Assembly: GCA_937888775.1 (NCBI GenBank)
Contig: CALAQT010000208.1
Location: 1 to 25,895, forward strand
DNA length: 25,895 bases
Origin: an uncultured Actinomycetes bacterium
Lineage (GTDB): Bacteria; Actinomycetota; Thermoleophilia; Solirubrobacterales; Solirubrobacteraceae
Direction: 5' to 3'
The notes under the pieces were generated by a model that had not been told where the DNA came from, ran no database searches, and was given only the letters and a program-made list of their open reading frames with translations. This document shows, piece after piece, positions 23,831 to 25,895 of the stretch. Each line of letters opens with the position of its first letter. Position 1 is the stretch's first letter. Both the position numbers and the translations under genes were made by a program.

Positions 23831-23834
23831 TGGC

Positions 23835-23852
23835 CGTCTACCATGGTAGACG
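23835..23852. promoter_or_regulatory. Perfect 18-bp palindrome before the zinc-finger gene
   Basis: CGTCTACCATGGTAGACG is identical to its own reverse complement. It begins 5 nt upstream of the ATG (minus strand) of the HTH/zinc-finger gene, within the 55-bp gap after the transpeptidase gene. Position and symmetry suggest an operator, possibly for self-repression, or an RNA hairpin (7-bp stem, CATG loop) masking the ribosome site. Confidence 0.65.
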
Positions 23853-23885
23853 CTGCTTCCCGATGCCAGCTTGGGGCGATTGTGG

Positions 23886-25181
23886 TTAGGCCTTGAGGTG
23901 CGGGTGGAAGAAGGTGCTGCCGCGGTGGTTGATGTGGACCGCTTCGTGCAGTGAACTGCCGTGCAGCCAGCGCTTCCAGGGTAGGAACCACATCGTCCAG
24001 CCGTTGTCGAAGACGCCGGCCCTGGGGCTGCCGGTGATCGTCACTGGGTCGCCGGGGACGGCCATCTTGTAGTAGATCTCGGCGTCGGCGGGCGGCATAT
24101 TCACGCACCCGTGGCTGACGTTCGTAAAGCCCTGCTCTCCGACGGACCAGTACGCGTCGTGGAGGTAGTCGCCGCTCCAGGTGAAGCGCACCGACCATGG
24201 CACCTCGATGTCGTAGCCCGGGCCCTTCATGTCGACCGGGTTGCTCTTTTCGATCGTGAGGTACGTCCCGTTTGGCGTGTCGTCCCCGGGTCGGCCGGTG
24301 CTGATCGGCCACTGAGCGAACACCTTGCCGTCGCGGTAGACGGTCATGTGGTGGCTACTCGTACTCGCGACGACGCTCAGCGCGCGGCCGATGCTGAACG
24401 ACTGCGTCAGCGTGTGGAACCCATAGATGCCTGGCGCGCCCTGCACCCCGTCGAGGTGGGCGACGAAGCTGATCCGGGTGTGCGCCGGCCAGTAGTGGTG
24501 CGGGCGGAAGTACAGGCACGTGGGGGCCGTGCCGCACTGATCGTCCCAGTACCACGAGCCGGTCACGAGCTTGGAGCTCGTGACCTGGAGCGCCTTTTCG
24601 ATCGCCCCGCGGTTGGTGATCGTGTGGTTGAAGTAGAGGATGATCGGCATCCCGACTCCGTAGGTCTGGTGGTAGCCCTCGACGGTCTGGGTCACGAACG
24701 TCTGCTTCGGCGTGAACGTGCGAAACGAGGCGGTCTTCATGACCGGCGCCCCGGAGGGTCCAGTCCCGGACGCGGTGACCGTGTAGTCCTCGCTGACGCC
24801 GAGCGCCCAGGTGCTGCGCCAGGCCGTGCCGGACTGGTTCATCGTCCCCTCGACCGCCTTGCCGCCAGCGCTGGCCCGCACCTCGGTGAGCGTGCCGCCC
24901 GTCGCGGTGACGGTGAGCCCGCGGTCCGGCCGGCGGTCGGTGCCGCCGGAAGGCGTGATCGCGATCCGCACGCCACTCACGGTCCTCGAGGTGCCCGATC
25001 CGCCGCCCGATCCGGAGCCCGCGCCGCCGCTGGACGCGTGCGCGGGGCCCGCTGCGGAGCCGCCTCCGCAGCCGGCGAGGATCACCGCACCCAGCGCGCA
25101 CGCGACGGCGATGGCGACCACACGCGTGCGAGCCGGGGGCGATACGTCTGAGCCAGCGCTATGGACGGGTGCTGCTCGCAA
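23886..25181 (-). CDS. L,D-transpeptidase lipoprotein
   Basis: The 431-residue protein makes 3-3 peptide cross-links in peptidoglycan outside the membrane. The signal peptide ends in the lipobox LAGC, giving lipidated Cys38. A Ser/Gly-rich linker (about 40-66) leads to an Ig-like domain region (70-265; [35 protein letters not shown]) and then the YkuD domain (267-390). The catalytic motif is His341 with SHGCVNM (356-362), Cys359 being the nucleophile; TPNGTYLTI is the conserved strand before it. The arrangement matches mycobacterial LdtMt2-type enzymes. The start is TTG 25181, well supported by GGAGGT 5 nt upstream (25187-25192 on the plus strand as ACCTCC). The zinc-finger regulator follows 55 bp downstream. 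Confidence 0.94.
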   Translation of the reverse strand: MRAAPVHSAGSDVSPPARTRVVAIAVACALGAVILAGCGGGSAAGPAHASSGGAGSGSGGGSGTSRTVSGVRIAITPSGGTDRRPDRGLTVTATGGTLTEVRASAGGKAVEGTMNQSGTAWRSTWALGVSEDYTVTASGTGPSGAPVMKTASFRTFTPKQTFVTQTVEGYHQTYGVGMPIILYFNHTITNRGAIEKALQVTSSKLVTGSWYWDDQCGTAPTCLYFRPHHYWPAHTRISFVAHLDGVQGAPGIYGFHTLTQSFSIGRALSVVASTSSHHMTVYRDGKVFAQWPISTGRPGDDTPNGTYLTIEKSNPVDMKGPGYDIEVPWSVRFTWSGDYLHDAYWSVGEQGFTNVSHGCVNMPPADAEIYYKMAVPGDPVTITGSPRAGVFDNGWTMWFLPWKRWLHGSSLHEAVHINHRGSTFFHPHLKA

Positions 25182-25408
25182 CTCGGACCTCCGCTTCGAG
25201 TCCGACCAAGCTTACGCACCGCCACCCTTCGCTCGCACCAGCACTGTCTGAGAAAGCCACTATCAGAGCGAGCGATTTTGGCCGATCCGTCTCGACGTCG
25301 TCGGAGGCTGTGCCGACCCCGTGACCGTGCGAACCTCACCCGGCGATATCGCGCATCCGCGGGGCAATCGCAGAGGACGATCAGTGTCCTGACAGCTCGA
25401 GGCGTGCC

Positions 25409-25732
25409 GTGGAGGATGCTCGTACGATCGGATTCACGTTTGCCTCAGACGCGCCGCTCGCGATCGCATTGGCGACCGTCCGATCGCGGTGGCGGGATCT
25501 GGTCGGGACGGCTGGGGCGACCGGTATCGGCCCCAGGAGGCTCCGGTCGACGCCGGCAGCCGGGACTGCTCCTCTACGCCTGGAGGAGCAGCCAGCCGTG
25601 ACGGGCGACGTGGCTGCTCCGTCACAGATGGAGCAGTCGACCGAGGTGGCCGGCGGACCGTCGCAACTCGTCCGCAGCGATCGTCTGTTCGGACTGTTGC
25701 CTGGGCGCTCGCTCCGGTTCGCCAAGCGGTAG
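25409..25732 (+). CDS. Possible hypothetical protein
   Basis: The 107-codon frame begins at GTG 25409, about 8 nt after GAGG. The first 40 residues (MEDARTIGFTFASDAPLAIA, LATVRSRWRDLVGTAG) look protein-like; the rest is Pro/Glu/Ser-rich. I recognise no family. The region also holds four inverted repeats (25476-25636), so it might be a structured non-coding segment instead. The call is weak. Confidence 0.25.
   Translation: MEDARTIGFTFASDAPLAIALATVRSRWRDLVGTAGATGIGPRRLRSTPAAGTAPLRLEEQPAVTGDVAAPSQMEQSTEVAGGPSQLVRSDRLFGLLPGRSLRFAKR
25476..25636 (+). repeat. Cluster of inverted repeats with interchangeable arms
   Basis: Four stem candidates occur in 161 bp. They are CCGTCC/GGACGG (25476-25481 with 25506-25511), CTGGGGC/GCCCCAG (25512-25518 with 25530-25536), CTGCTCCTC/GAGGAGCAG (25566-25574 with 25583-25591, 8-nt loop) and CTGCTCC/GGAGCAG (25614-25620 with 25630-25636, 9-nt loop). 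The arms of the last two are the same sequence, so stem 3's right arm can pair with stem 4's left arm instead. No T-run follows. GC-rich DNA forms short stems by chance, but the 9-bp stem and shared arms are unusual. Confidence 0.5.
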
Positions 25733-25895
25733 CCAGAGGCGTAGGTGATGCTTCGCAATGGGCAGCCGAGGAGTCCACGACCCCCTGACCTGGTTGAGCT
25801 TTCACGACGGTCATTCGGGAGGGCAAATCGCGGCGACGTTGCCGCGCGCGGGCTCAGGCTCGGGGAGGTGAGGAGCGAGCGATAGTGATGTACCA

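Noticed and set aside
25880..25895. Possible gene start (GTGATGTACCA) at the right edge
   Set aside because: The window ends after a few codons, so nothing can be judged.
1..25895. tRNA, rRNA or CRISPR array
   Set aside because: I saw no cloverleaf-like segments, rRNA signatures or regularly spaced repeats; the only tandem repeats are short and lie in a coding region.

Overview
The window is GC-rich DNA with strong G/C preference at third codon positions. It encodes several universal stress proteins (Usp), a Vms1/baeRF-type release-factor homologue, DUF1918 and DUF2267 proteins, an OtsB1-like HAD-GH65 protein and a lipoprotein L,D-transpeptidase. Together these point to an actinobacterium. 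I suspect the Thermoleophilia/Solirubrobacterales branch, but no rRNA is present, so this is inference.

Layout. 1-5340: nicotinamidase (pncA); a usp gene split by a complete IS1634-like element of about 2 kb; a small hypothetical gene; nicotinate phosphoribosyltransferase (pncB); and the degraded N-terminus of a P-type ATPase. 5417-8916: DUF2267 protein, a frameshifted Usp-like gene, a collision of two gene fragments (adenosine-specific kinase family and Usp), a PlsC-type acyltransferase, and a site-2 protease with CBS domains carrying one frameshift. 9103-11743: PfkB C-terminal remnant with a small ORF, then an ABC-2 exporter (permease plus ATPase). 12222-19046: a plus-strand operon-like run made of a frameshifted hypothetical gene, a glycogen-debranching-type gene with an internal deletion and frameshifts, a HAD-GH65-Usp fusion, DUF1918 and baeRF. 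19195-20194: a usp gene, a terminator and promoter, and a uracil-DNA-glycosylase C-terminal remnant. 20198-25181: a secreted 14-repeat protein, an HTH/double ClpX-type zinc-finger protein with an 18-bp palindrome before its start codon, and an L,D-transpeptidase lipoprotein. 25182-25895: a hairpin-rich stretch with only a weak ORF.

Main theme. Many genes in the first 20 kb have counterparts in the Mycobacterium tuberculosis DosR dormancy regulon: pncB, P-type ATPase, PfkB, S2P-CBS protease (Rip3), HAD-GH65 (OtsB1/Rv2006), DUF1918 (Rv0569), baeRF-like (Rv2629) and multiple Usps. Here they lie side by side, which suggests a low-oxygen/dormancy island that combines NAD salvage, storage-sugar turnover, membrane proteolysis and translation rescue. 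No DosR/DosS gene is in view.

Much of the island looks decayed: an IS insertion, truncated remnants and at least six single-base frameshifts. Because several of these are 1-nt indels, some may be sequencing or assembly errors, and read-level checking would decide.
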